Source: Paludibacteraceae bacterium
Lineage (GTDB): Bacteria; Bacteroidota; Bacteroidia; Bacteroidales; Paludibacteraceae
Length of the DNA: 64,000 bases
Assembly: GCA_017527905.1 (NCBI GenBank)
Contig: JAFXPK010000041.1
Location: 1-64,000, forward strand
Direction: 5' to 3'
Below are positions 27,388 to 35,794 of the stretch, piece after piece. Numbering within the stretch: position 1 is the stretch's first letter; each line of letters begins with the position of its first letter. The notes beneath the pieces are model-generated. The model was not told the DNA's origin. It did not search any database and saw only the letters and a program-made list of their open reading frames with translations. Position numbers and translations under genes: made by a program.

Positions 27388-28662
27388 ATGCGTCGGAAGT
27401 TATTCCTTATCAGAGCAATCTTCTTTATTTCCCTTATTTTTTCCTCCTTCCATGCAAGGGCGGATAAGGAAGCGTCGTTATTCCAACTGGACTTTCCCGA
27501 CGCCGTCACAGCCGACACATCCCGCTTCCTGCCGGTCATCGTGTTCGATTCCCTGCGGGCGATCGATCTGGTTCCCTTTACGCTTCCGTATGACATCACC
27601 TATTGGAAAGCAAAGCCAGAGAGAAAAAAATTGGCACTGGAAAAGCGCTTCGATAGTCTGATGGTGAAAGAGAAACTGACAAGAAGGTCGGTATACAACA
27701 TCGCCATCAGCAGACCCGACCTGATCGACTTCTACAGATTACAGGACTTCGACGAGACATTGAACAGCGTGAAAGGGAAGGAGAAAGAGCTCCATGTGGA
27801 AGGGGTAGACGAGCCCCAACTGCTTCCCATGCCCTTCCTGCTGGAACAACCTAAGAAATCAAGAGAGAATAACCCATGGAAACTGAAAGGGAACCTTTCC
27901 CTTCAATTCTCGCAATACTATGTGACGGACAACTGGTACAAAGGTGGAACACCTAACGCCACCTTCCTCTCCATACTCGAATACGACATCATCTTTCAAA
28001 AGAAAAAATGGTTGTGGGAAAACGATTTTGACGTGAAGATCGGATTCTACAACACCAGCGAGGACAGCCTACGAGCCTTCCGCGTCAACAACGACGTAAT
28101 CAAGGTCTCCTCCCGCATCGGCTACCAGACCTCCATGTCCAAGAAACTATACTACAGCGCAGCCATCGACTTCAACACTTCACTCTTCAAGGGGTATAAA
28201 AAGACCAACTCCAACGAGGTGGTCACATCGTTCCTCTCCCCTTCCCGATGCTTTTTCAGTGTAGGCTTAGACTATAGGCACAGCAAAAACACGGAGGTGA
28301 GGGTCGCCCCATTAGCCTACAAAATCATCTCCCTCCTGCCAAGCTCGGAGGTGAACCCGCTGACGGTAGGCCTCGACAGCGCCCAATACCACACCGGATA
28401 CTCCGGCTACATGATCCAAGCGGAACTCAACTGGAAATTCTCCAAAGAGATACAAATCACATCTAACTTCGACCTGTTCAGCTCCTATGACTGCAGGAAC
28501 ATAGAATTCGATTGGGAGACCATCGGAAAATTCACCATCAACCGATTCCTGAGCACTAGGCTCTCCCTCATCATGCGTTTCGACAATACACCAAAAGACG
28601 AGAAGGCGAAGATTCAAATACAAGAACAACTCTCCTTCGGGTTCAGCTACCATTTCCAATAA
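27388..28662 (+). CDS. DUF3078 outer-membrane beta-barrel protein
   Basis: 424 residues. A signal peptide (MRRKLFLIRAIFFISLIFSSFHARA) is followed by a 130-residue periplasmic region and, from about residue 165, a DUF3078 domain (GNLSLQFSQYYVTDNWYKGG motif) of alternating aromatic strands. The end (LSFGFSYHFQ) fits a C-terminal outer-membrane strand. DUF3078 proteins occur across Bacteroidota as outer-membrane proteins without known function. It lies between the GH9 cellulase and GH10 xylanase genes, divergent from the first and 216 bases before the second, so a link to sugar uptake or surface display is possible but unproven. Confidence 0.88.
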   Translation: MRRKLFLIRAIFFISLIFSSFHARADKEASLFQLDFPDAVTADTSRFLPVIVFDSLRAIDLVPFTLPYDITYWKAKPERKKLALEKRFDSLMVKEKLTRRSVYNIAISRPDLIDFYRLQDFDETLNSVKGKEKELHVEGVDEPQLLPMPFLLEQPKKSRENNPWKLKGNLSLQFSQYYVTDNWYKGGTPNATFLSILEYDIIFQKKKWLWENDFDVKIGFYNTSEDSLRAFRVNNDVIKVSSRIGYQTSMSKKLYYSAAIDFNTSLFKGYKKTNSNEVVTSFLSPSRCFFSVGLDYRHSKNTEVRVAPLAYKIISLLPSSEVNPLTVGLDSAQYHTGYSGYMIQAELNWKFSKEIQITSNFDLFSSYDCRNIEFDWETIGKFTINRFLSTRLSLIMRFDNTPKDEKAKIQIQEQLSFGFSYHFQ

Positions 28663-28779
28663 ACAGACCACTATCTATCAGTGAGTTATAAAAAACAACG
28701 CAATTCACATCAGGACTAAATTGGAACAAAAATCCACTCATTTGACGCTAATTTCACATCCTTAGCGGAAGAATCACCA

Positions 28780-28787
28780 TACATTTG
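28780..28787 (+). promoter_or_regulatory. -7 box of the GH10 gene
   Basis: TACATTTG, about 90 bases before the chosen ATG (28879). The -33 position is not convincing. Confidence 0.4.
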
Positions 28788-28878
28788 CCATCGTAAAATT
28801 GTCAATTAAGAGTTTTCAGACTTACGTGGTCTGTCGATGAAGATTTTAATTATTAATCACCATAAAATACTTACACAC

Positions 28879-30930
28879 ATGAAAACACACTACTTAAAAA
28901 CTGCCTTAGCGGCATTGGGTATCATGACAGCTAGCTGTGCCATGGCGCAATTAGCGAAAGACAATCCTTGCAAGTTCTTGGGGAACATCACGACCACCAA
29001 GGATTGGAGCACGGGAGAGCAGTGCGACTACAGCGACTGTAACCTCGTTTTCGCAGACTACTGGAACCAAATCACGTGCGAGAACGCCACCAAGTGGGGC
29101 TCCGTACACAACGGATGGGGAAGATTCAACTGGTCAAGCCCTGACAGGACCAAAAAGTATTGCGATGATCACGGGATCATCTTCAAGTTCCACGCCCTCA
29201 TCTGGGGAAGCCAACATCCTAACTGGATCGAGAACCTAAGCGTCGACGACACCAAGAAGGCCATCATCGAATGGTACGACGAGTGCAAGAAGCACTTCCC
29301 GAACCTCGAGATCATCGACGTGGTGAACGAGGCCATCTATTCCGGCGGAGATTACCACTCCCCTTACAAGTCCACAAAGATCATCCAAGCATTGGGGTCT
29401 CTTGCGGAAGATAGGGCACAAAGGGAGACTGGCACAAGGCCTAGCTACAACTGCAACACGAACGGTTACCCTAACACCAACTCATACCAATGGATCGCGG
29501 AGGCGTTCCGTCTGGCGCGTGACCGTTGGCCGGACGCCATCCTCATCTACAACGACTACAACACGTTCCAGTGGCAAAAGACCGAGTTCATCAACCTCGT
29601 CAACGGTCTGAAGGCTTGCGGCGCACCGATCGATGCGGCGGGTAACCAAGCGCACGACCTGAACGACATGAGCGGAAGCCAATTCAGGAGCGCATTGGAG
29701 GAGATCCACAACAAGACGCAGTTGCCTCAGTACATCACCGAGTATGATATCGCCAAAAGCGATGACGCCACATTCGAGACGCGCTACAAGGAGCAGTTCC
29801 CTATCATGTGGGAGGCAGACTACGTGGCTGGTGTCACCCTCTGGGGATGGATCTACGGACACACTTGGGTTACCAACGGATGCTCCGGATTGGTCAGGGA
29901 TTGTAAGAAACGTTCAGCATTCACGTGGCTGGAAAATTATATGAAGAGCGATGCGGCCAAGAACGCGCAAAGCCCGTTCTGCGGTACGGCATCTAAACTC
30001 AAGGCAAACGTGGAACTCTCAGCGGACGCCATTTCCGTAGGCGACAAGTTGACCATCAACGTTGAGGCATCAACCACCGAAGGAAGCATCAGCAACATCA
30101 CCGTGAAGGTGGATGGAAACACCGTGAACAACGAGAACGGGAAGTGGGTATACGTGGCGGAAAAGGCCGGTAGCTTCGAGATCCTCGTCACTGTACAAAG
30201 CACCAACGGAGATAGTAAAGAGATCAAGAAATCCATCACAGTATGCGAGGCAAGGTCTCCATTCTCAGGATCAGCCATACAGATTCCAGGAACAATCGAG
30301 GCGGAAGACTTCGACAAGGGATGTAGCGGTGTGGCATCATACGACTCCAATGATGTCGACGAGGGAGACAGCAATGGCTACCGTTCCGACAACGGAGGTG
30401 TGGACATCGTGAAAGGAAACGGAGGCTACGCCATCGGTTACACGAACACAGACGAATGGTTGGAATATACCGTAGACGTGAAATGCGCAGGTAAATATAC
30501 TGTCTATGCGACCGTATCTTCCGGTTCAAGCAACTCCGGATTCAACATTTCTTGCGGAAACTCCACCGCCAAGATAAGCGTGCCTCAAGGCGAAGATTGG
30601 AGCACCTACAGCGAGGTGAAGGCCGAAATGAACTTCTACGACGAAGGAGAACAGACCATACGGTTCACCATCACAGGTAACTATGTCAACATCGACAAAG
30701 TCAGATTCTCCAGCACGGATTGCGAGTCTGGCATCGAGCTCAACCTGAGCGACAACGTTATCGAAGAAGGAAATTATATCATATTCTCCGTAATAGGAGA
30801 AACACTCGGTGAAGTGACCTATAACGGGGACGATTTGAATGAAAGCGTGAAACGAATCACTGGTAACAAGGGAGTATATGTCCTGAGAAACACTACAACA
30901 GGCAAGACTTCCAAGTTCATCTGTAAATAA
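28879..30930 (+). CDS. GH10 endo-1,4-beta-xylanase with CBM6
   Basis: 683 residues from ATG 28879, chosen because MKTHYLKTALAALGIMTASC starts a clean signal peptide (cut after AMA); an in-frame ATG at 28837 precedes it. The GH10 barrel (about 28-365) has acid/base Glu151 (DVVNEA) and nucleophile Glu288 (ITEYD), plus WNQITCENATKWGSV and HALIWGSQHPNW. It cuts xylan chains with retention. An Ig-like spacer (about 375-455) leads to a CBM6 (about 460-605; IEAEDFDKG ... NTDEWLEYTVDV ... DKVRFSS) that binds xylan or glucan. The last 65 residues (FSVIGETLGEVTYNGDDL ... KGVYVLRNTTTGKTSKF) resemble a divergent T9SS sorting domain. With the GH9 gene it forms a plant cell wall block. Confidence 0.95.
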   Translation: MKTHYLKTALAALGIMTASCAMAQLAKDNPCKFLGNITTTKDWSTGEQCDYSDCNLVFADYWNQITCENATKWGSVHNGWGRFNWSSPDRTKKYCDDHGIIFKFHALIWGSQHPNWIENLSVDDTKKAIIEWYDECKKHFPNLEIIDVVNEAIYSGGDYHSPYKSTKIIQALGSLAEDRAQRETGTRPSYNCNTNGYPNTNSYQWIAEAFRLARDRWPDAILIYNDYNTFQWQKTEFINLVNGLKACGAPIDAAGNQAHDLNDMSGSQFRSALEEIHNKTQLPQYITEYDIAKSDDATFETRYKEQFPIMWEADYVAGVTLWGWIYGHTWVTNGCSGLVRDCKKRSAFTWLENYMKSDAAKNAQSPFCGTASKLKANVELSADAISVGDKLTINVEASTTEGSISNITVKVDGNTVNNENGKWVYVAEKAGSFEILVTVQSTNGDSKEIKKSITVCEARSPFSGSAIQIPGTIEAEDFDKGCSGVASYDSNDVDEGDSNGYRSDNGGVDIVKGNGGYAIGYTNTDEWLEYTVDVKCAGKYTVYATVSSGSSNSGFNISCGNSTAKISVPQGEDWSTYSEVKAEMNFYDEGEQTIRFTITGNYVNIDKVRFSSTDCESGIELNLSDNVIEEGNYIIFSVIGETLGEVTYNGDDLNESVKRITGNKGVYVLRNTTTGKTSKFICK

Positions 30931-30952
30931 GCTCCAAATTTTGAAAACAAGC

Positions 30953-30989
30953 GAGGGGGGTATGTCATTCGACACACCCCCTCTTTTTT
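30953..30989 (+). terminator. Terminator of the GH10 gene
   Basis: GAGGGGGG pairs with CCCCCTC around a 16-base loop and is followed by TTTTTT. Confidence 0.88.
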
Positions 30990-30998
30990 ATCTTCTCT

Positions 30999-31029
30999 CT
31001 AGTCCTAAAATAGCGTTTTAGGAGACTAG
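30999..31029. other. Hairpin between convergent GH10 and activase genes
   Basis: CTAGTCCTAAAA pairs with the following TTTTAGGAGACTAG arm with a two-base bulge and a short loop. No T-run on the activase side, so it may be a 3' end stabiliser for the minus-strand transcript rather than a classic terminator. Confidence 0.45.
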
Positions 31030-31144
31030 TCAATACCTACATGAATCTTTTCGTCAGGAAAGACTTCGGCACAATCAGCGGCGGACTATAGACGCCTTCG
31101 CTCATGGAAGAAGGAATGCTTCTGCCGTTCGTTATGCGGAACAA

Positions 31145-34100
31145 CTATTTGACATGCTTCGCAGCCCGCGCGATGAAGTGGAGACGATTCAACACATTCA
31201 CCTCACTCACACCTCCGTCGAAATCCAGGAACAAAAGGTTCATGTCTGGATAGATATCCTTCACCTTCTTCTCTATACCCTTGGAAATGACGTGGTTGGC
31301 GATACATCCGAAAGGCTGCAAACTGATGGCAGCATTGATGCCGTGTTCTGCGAACGACGCAAATTCGGCAGGAATCAACCACCCTTCGCCAAACTGGGCG
31401 GCCAAACTGGTTATCTTTTCCGCACGCTTCGCCTCCTCATGGATGTTCACGATCTTCTCATAATAGCGGAATGCGGAAGCCGCCTTGTCTATCTTCTTCG
31501 CCACGTGGTTCAGATACTTCTCTCCTAGGCTGGAAAGCAACCTGGCCACGAACTTACGTTTCTTCTCCAGATAATGCGCCTCGTTGAACTTAGCGTTCGG
31601 GAAATACTGCACGAAGAACTCGTTCAGCGAAGGAATCACAGGCTCGATGCCCTCCTTCACCAACCAATCCACGACATGCTGGTGTCCGAAGGAATTATAC
31701 TTGATGAAAATCTCTCCCACGATACCGACACGAGGCACATCCTTCGTCTCCGTTATCTCCTCGAACTTCTTCGCAGCCTCGGAGAGATAGCTGATCATCA
31801 ACTTGGACTTCTTCTGACGTACCGCCTCAACACCCAAAGCGATGTACTCGTCCAGGATCTTACGGGCGGCACCCGGCACCTTCTCCCTGACCACAGCCGA
31901 GTAATACATCTTCGACATCGCATCGGAGAAATAGAGGAGGTACATGGTTATCTTGATGATCTTCTTCACATTAGGCGTAAACCCAGACTGCTCATTGATC
32001 GTATCCATGATGGAGACGGAGATGACAGGGATATTCCCGTAACCCGCAGCCAAAAGGGCCTTCTTGATCAAGGCGATGTAATTCGTCGCACGACACTGTC
32101 CGCCCGTCTGTGTGATGGCGAAGACAATGTTATTCAAGTCATATTTGCCGGACTCCAAGGCTCGTATACAATCACCGACCACCAATGTGGCAGGGTAACA
32201 GATCTCGTTGTTCGCATACTTCAAACCGTACTGGACCGAAGCCTCGTCGCTCGGTGGCATGTTCTCGAACTCATAGCCCATCAGCTCGAACAAGGCTGGC
32301 ACGAACGGCGAATGGAAATCCGAGAAGAACGGCACGAGGATCTTCTTCCCCGCATCCTTCTTCAGGAACTCAGGCGTGCTCTGGAACGCATGGGCAACCG
32401 GCTCCGCCTCCTCGCTCTTATACTTCAACGACTCGATGAGCGAACGGATACGCAAGCGGAGCGACCCCGCATTGTTCACATCGTCCACCTTCAGCAAGGT
32501 AACGTTCTTTCCGTAACGCTTCATCATATCGATGATCTCATCCACGATGAACGCATCAGGTCCGCATCCGAAGGAGGTCAGCTGCACATAGTGCACGTTC
32601 TCATTCGTCTGGGCGACCCATTTCGCCACCTTCATAATCCTATTCATGTAAGACCACTGCGGGATGATGTGGGAATCCTTCAGGTCTGAGTCCATCCCAC
32701 GCACGAGATCCTCCGTGACCACATCCACCCCGAACGAGGTGATGATCTCGGAAACCTTATGCTGCACGAGCGGATCATTGTGATATGGTCTGCCTGCAAG
32801 GATAATCACCAAACGGTTCTCCTCCCTCGCCTTCGCGAGCAGGCTCACCGCCTTCTTACGCACCGTGTCCGAGAAGACATCACGCGCCTTCAGCGCCTCG
32901 GCGAAGGCCGCCTCGAAACGTTTCTTCTCATATTTATCCTTGAGGATACTCTTCATGTAGGTCGCGCACGACTTCTTCAGCAAAGCGTCATCCTTGAAGT
33001 TGATGACCGGCGAATCGAGCGGAATATTAAAGCGGGCCTCCACATTGATGGAGCTCTTCAGCACATCCGAATAGCCTGCCACCACAGGGCAGTTGTAACT
33101 ATTGTTGGAGTTAGGCTCCATGCGCTCGTAGATGACATACGGATAGAAGATACGGTCCACCTTCTTCTCCGCCAAATCGAACACATGTCCGTGCAACAAC
33201 TTGGCCGGGAAACAGATGTTGTCCGCCATCACTGTGTTCAAACCCTTCTCGTAGAGCGAGAATGTGGAACGGGCGGAGGATTTGACAGCTATATTGCAAC
33301 GCGTGAAGAGCGTATACCAGAACGGAAAGTTCTCGTACATGTTCAGCGCACGCGGGATACCCATCGTGAAATAAGGCTTCTCCAGCATGCCGGCCTTATC
33401 CTTCTTGAAGGCCAACTCATTCTTGTAGAAGCTCATGTTGAAGGCAGTCCTACCCTTCTCTCCCTTGTTGGTGTAGACCTTCTCGCACTTATTGCCTGAA
33501 TAATAGACCTTGCCGTTGGCGAAGACATTCTTCAGGATCTGGCAATTGTTCTCACACCCCACGCAACGGAGAGGCTCGGAGGTATACTCCTTCAGGTCCA
33601 CCAACTGTGCGAGGGCCACAGGCTCTGTTCCCGCACCGATCCGCTTCTTGGAGAAGAGGGCGGCACCATACGCACCCATCAGCTCAGGGTAGTTGGAGAC
33701 GATGACCTCCTTATCCACGGACAATTCGAAAGCGCGGACCACCGCCAGGTTCCGCATCGTACCGCCCTGCAGCACGATATGGTCACCCAAATCCTTCGTG
33801 TCCTTCAGTTTCAATACCTTATAGAGGCAGTTCTTGATGACCGAATAGGCAAGACCAGCGGAGATATCGTCCAACGGAGAACCCTCACGCAGGCACTGTT
33901 TCACCTTAGAGTTCATGAAGACGGTGCAACGCGTACCCAAATCGCACGGGTGTTGGCTCTCGCATGCCCTGCGGACGAAATCCGTGATCGGGCACTGCAG
34001 CGACTGTGCGAAGCTATCGATGAAAGAACCGCAACCGGATGAGCAAGCCTCGTTGATCTCCAAACGGTTGATGGCGCCCTTCTCCACGAAGATCGCCTTC

Positions 34101-35401
34101 ATGTCCTGTCCGCCGATGTCCAGGATGAACGACACCTTAGGGTTCAGTTTATAGGCGGCCGTATAGTGGGCGATGGTCTCGACCATACCGAAGTTCAGTC
34201 CGAAAGCCGTCTTGATCAGCTCCTCGCCATAACCCGTCGAGCAGCTACCCACCACCTTGAGGTCACGTCCGCACTTCTGCGCCTCCTCCTGCAAGAGGGA
34301 GAGGCCCTCCTTCACCGTTTCCAGCGGTCTACCGCCGTTTTTCTTATAAAAGGTGAAGAAGATACGCTCCTGCTCGTCCATCGCCACCACCTTCGTGGTC
34401 GTGGAGCCGGAGTCGATACCGATATAACAATTATCGGAGGCGATGTCAGCCATTGCCACCTTCTCGATCTTATTCTTTTCCTTGCCCAATTTCCATGCCT
34501 CGAAAGCCTCCTTGCTCTCGAACAGAGGAGAGAGGGAAGAAGCCGAAGCGCCTGTGCTCTTGCTCTTCGTCTGGAACAAGGTGATGAATTCGCTCAGCTT
34601 GCGCACCTCCGCCTTTTCGTTCATGGAGAGGCTAGCGCCCCAAGCCGGCACGACGGAAGCGTGTTCAGTCAGAATGATATCCTCGGAAGCGAGTCCGAGG
34701 CGCTCCTGCATGATTTTCCGCAAAGCAGGGATATGGGCGAACGGGCCTCCACACAAGAAGACCTTAGGTAGGATATCGCACCCACGGGAGAGTGCGGAGA
34801 CCACCTGCGTCGCCACCGCGTTGAAAATGGAGGCGGCTATATTCTCGCGCCTCACGTTGAGGGCGATAAGGTTTTGAATATCCGTTTTAGAGAAGACACC
34901 GCAACGAGAGGCGATCGGGTAGACCGAATCGGCGTTGAGCGCCATATCGCTCAGCTCGCCCACCTCGACACCAAGGATCACCGCCATCTGGTCGATGAAG
35001 GCGCCCGTACCACCCGCACAGTTACCGTTCATACGGATGTCAGGCTGCATATTCTTGTTGAAGAAGATCATCTTACTATCCTCTCCACCGATGTCCACCA
35101 ACGTACGTGTGTCAGGGAATCTCTTCTCGATCACTTGGGTCGCCGCGACGACCTCCTGGATGAAAGGCAGACCAAATCTTTCAGACAGACCCATTCCTGC
35201 GGAGCCAGTCACTTGGATACGAACAGGCACATCCGACAAATTCTTCATCAAGGAAGACAATGAGGAAAGCAAAGTCCCCTGTATATCAGCGTGATGCCTA
35301 GCATAATCCGTGTAAACGATCTCACCGTTTCCATCCGTCACCACCACCTTCAAAGTGGTAGAACCGGCATCCAAGCCTATGTGATATATGTTATTTAACA
35401 T
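31145..35401 (-). CDS. Giant acyl-CoA dehydratase activase-like protein
   Basis: 1418 residues. Two BadF/BcrA/HgdC-type ATPase domains lie in tandem: the first (about 1-260) with GLDAGSTTLKVVVTD, DIGGEDSKMI and NCAGGTGAFIDQMA, the second (about 325-600) with GIDSGSTTTKVVAMD, DIGGQDMKAIF and ACSSGCGSFIDSFA. In archerases such as HgdC the Cys before the Gly-rich loop binds a [4Fe-4S] cluster between two subunits; here each half has one (CAGG and CSSGCG). A Cys cluster (RCVGCENNC, about 640) begins a long C-terminal DUF2229-type region related to the dehydratase itself. It may couple ATP hydrolysis to a low-potential electron transfer, but the substrate in Bacteroidales is unknown. No dehydratase or ferredoxin gene lies nearby. 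Confidence 0.88.
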   Translation of the reverse strand: MLNNIYHIGLDAGSTTLKVVVTDGNGEIVYTDYARHHADIQGTLLSSLSSLMKNLSDVPVRIQVTGSAGMGLSERFGLPFIQEVVAATQVIEKRFPDTRTLVDIGGEDSKMIFFNKNMQPDIRMNGNCAGGTGAFIDQMAVILGVEVGELSDMALNADSVYPIASRCGVFSKTDIQNLIALNVRRENIAASIFNAVATQVVSALSRGCDILPKVFLCGGPFAHIPALRKIMQERLGLASEDIILTEHASVVPAWGASLSMNEKAEVRKLSEFITLFQTKSKSTGASASSLSPLFESKEAFEAWKLGKEKNKIEKVAMADIASDNCYIGIDSGSTTTKVVAMDEQERIFFTFYKKNGGRPLETVKEGLSLLQEEAQKCGRDLKVVGSCSTGYGEELIKTAFGLNFGMVETIAHYTAAYKLNPKVSFILDIGGQDMKAIFVEKGAINRLEINEACSSGCGSFIDSFAQSLQCPITDFVRRACESQHPCDLGTRCTVFMNSKVKQCLREGSPLDDISAGLAYSVIKNCLYKVLKLKDTKDLGDHIVLQGGTMRNLAVVRAFELSVDKEVIVSNYPELMGAYGAALFSKKRIGAGTEPVALAQLVDLKEYTSEPLRCVGCENNCQILKNVFANGKVYYSGNKCEKVYTNKGEKGRTAFNMSFYKNELAFKKDKAGMLEKPYFTMGIPRALNMYENFPFWYTLFTRCNIAVKSSARSTFSLYEKGLNTVMADNICFPAKLLHGHVFDLAEKKVDRIFYPYVIYERMEPNSNNSYNCPVVAGYSDVLKSSINVEARFNIPLDSPVINFKDDALLKKSCATYMKSILKDKYEKKRFEAAFAEALKARDVFSDTVRKKAVSLLAKAREENRLVIILAGRPYHNDPLVQHKVSEIITSFGVDVVTEDLVRGMDSDLKDSHIIPQWSYMNRIMKVAKWVAQTNENVHYVQLTSFGCGPDAFIVDEIIDMMKRYGKNVTLLKVDDVNNAGSLRLRIRSLIESLKYKSEEAEPVAHAFQSTPEFLKKDAGKKILVPFFSDFHSPFVPALFELMGYEFENMPPSDEASVQYGLKYANNEICYPATLVVGDCIRALESGKYDLNNIVFAITQTGGQCRATNYIALIKKALLAAGYGNIPVISVSIMDTINEQSGFTPNVKKIIKITMYLLYFSDAMSKMYYSAVVREKVPGAARKILDEYIALGVEAVRQKKSKLMISYLSEAAKKFEEITETKDVPRVGIVGEIFIKYNSFGHQHVVDWLVKEGIEPVIPSLNEFFVQYFPNAKFNEAHYLEKKRKFVARLLSSLGEKYLNHVAKKIDKAASAFRYYEKIVNIHEEAKRAEKITSLAAQFGEGWLIPAEFASFAEHGINAAISLQPFGCIANHVISKGIEKKVKDIYPDMNLLFLDFDGGVSEVNVLNRLHFIARAAKHVK

Positions 35402-35420
35402 AAAATAAATCGATTTGGCG

Positions 35421-35428
35421 CGAAAGTA
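35421..35428 (-). promoter_or_regulatory. -7 box of the activase gene (TAnnTTCG type)
   Basis: TACTTTCG on the minus strand, 20 bases before the ATG at 35401. Only a T-rich stretch is present at the -33 position. Confidence 0.4.
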
Positions 35429-35655
35429 CGAAAACTTTTCCCTTAAAAAAATTATAAGCGTACTCGTTTTACTCCATTCGTCAATAAATATATATAGGCA
35501 TAAAAGGGAAGCGTCCCATCTCCACCGAATACTAGGATAAGAACAGACCTCAGACTCACTTCCTAGCGGACCTCGGCTCTAATGCAATGGAAGAGACGAA
35601 AAGATTAATATTCATCAAGAAATAAAACATGAGGGCAAAAAGCATGCGAGAAAAA

Positions 35656-35687
35656 TTTGTCTCGCACACGTACAAGCACTAAATTTG
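35656..35687 (+). promoter_or_regulatory. Consensus promoter of the 35.8 kb T9SS cargo gene
   Basis: TTTG (35656-35659), a 20-base spacer and TAAATTTG (35680-35687) match the Bacteroidota consensus exactly. Transcription would start near 35694, about 100 bases before the ATG. Confidence 0.75.
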
Positions 35688-35710
35688 ACCAATCGTTCCA
35701 AACGAGCGAC

Positions 35711-35760
35711 CTCTCCGAAATCGGGTAATGGGTTCTCCCGACAAGGAGAGAGAGATTTTT
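35711..35760 (+). promoter_or_regulatory. Structured 5' leader of the T9SS cargo gene
   Basis: CTCTCC (35711-35716) pairs with GGAGAG (35745-35750), enclosing a second stem TCGGG (35721-35725) / CCCGA (35737-35741). A short T-run (35756-35760) follows after five bases. It could stabilise the mRNA 5' end or act as an attenuator. Confidence 0.45.
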
Positions 35761-35794
35761 AGAACCCGCCCTTTATTTATATAGATTTTATCAT

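Larger units (their letters stand above)
35402..35794. other. 393-base intergenic region with two promoters
   Basis: No gene seen. The left end holds the minus-strand activase promoter (35421-35428). A hairpin TGCGAGA...TCTCGCA (35645-35666) overlaps the -33 box of the consensus promoter of the downstream cargo gene (35656-35687). The 100-base leader contains a nested stem-loop (35711-35750). Confidence 0.6.

Noticed and set aside
31574..34771. Several long open frames opposite the activase gene
   Set aside because: Low-complexity Arg/His/Leu-rich shadows of a high-confidence gene.
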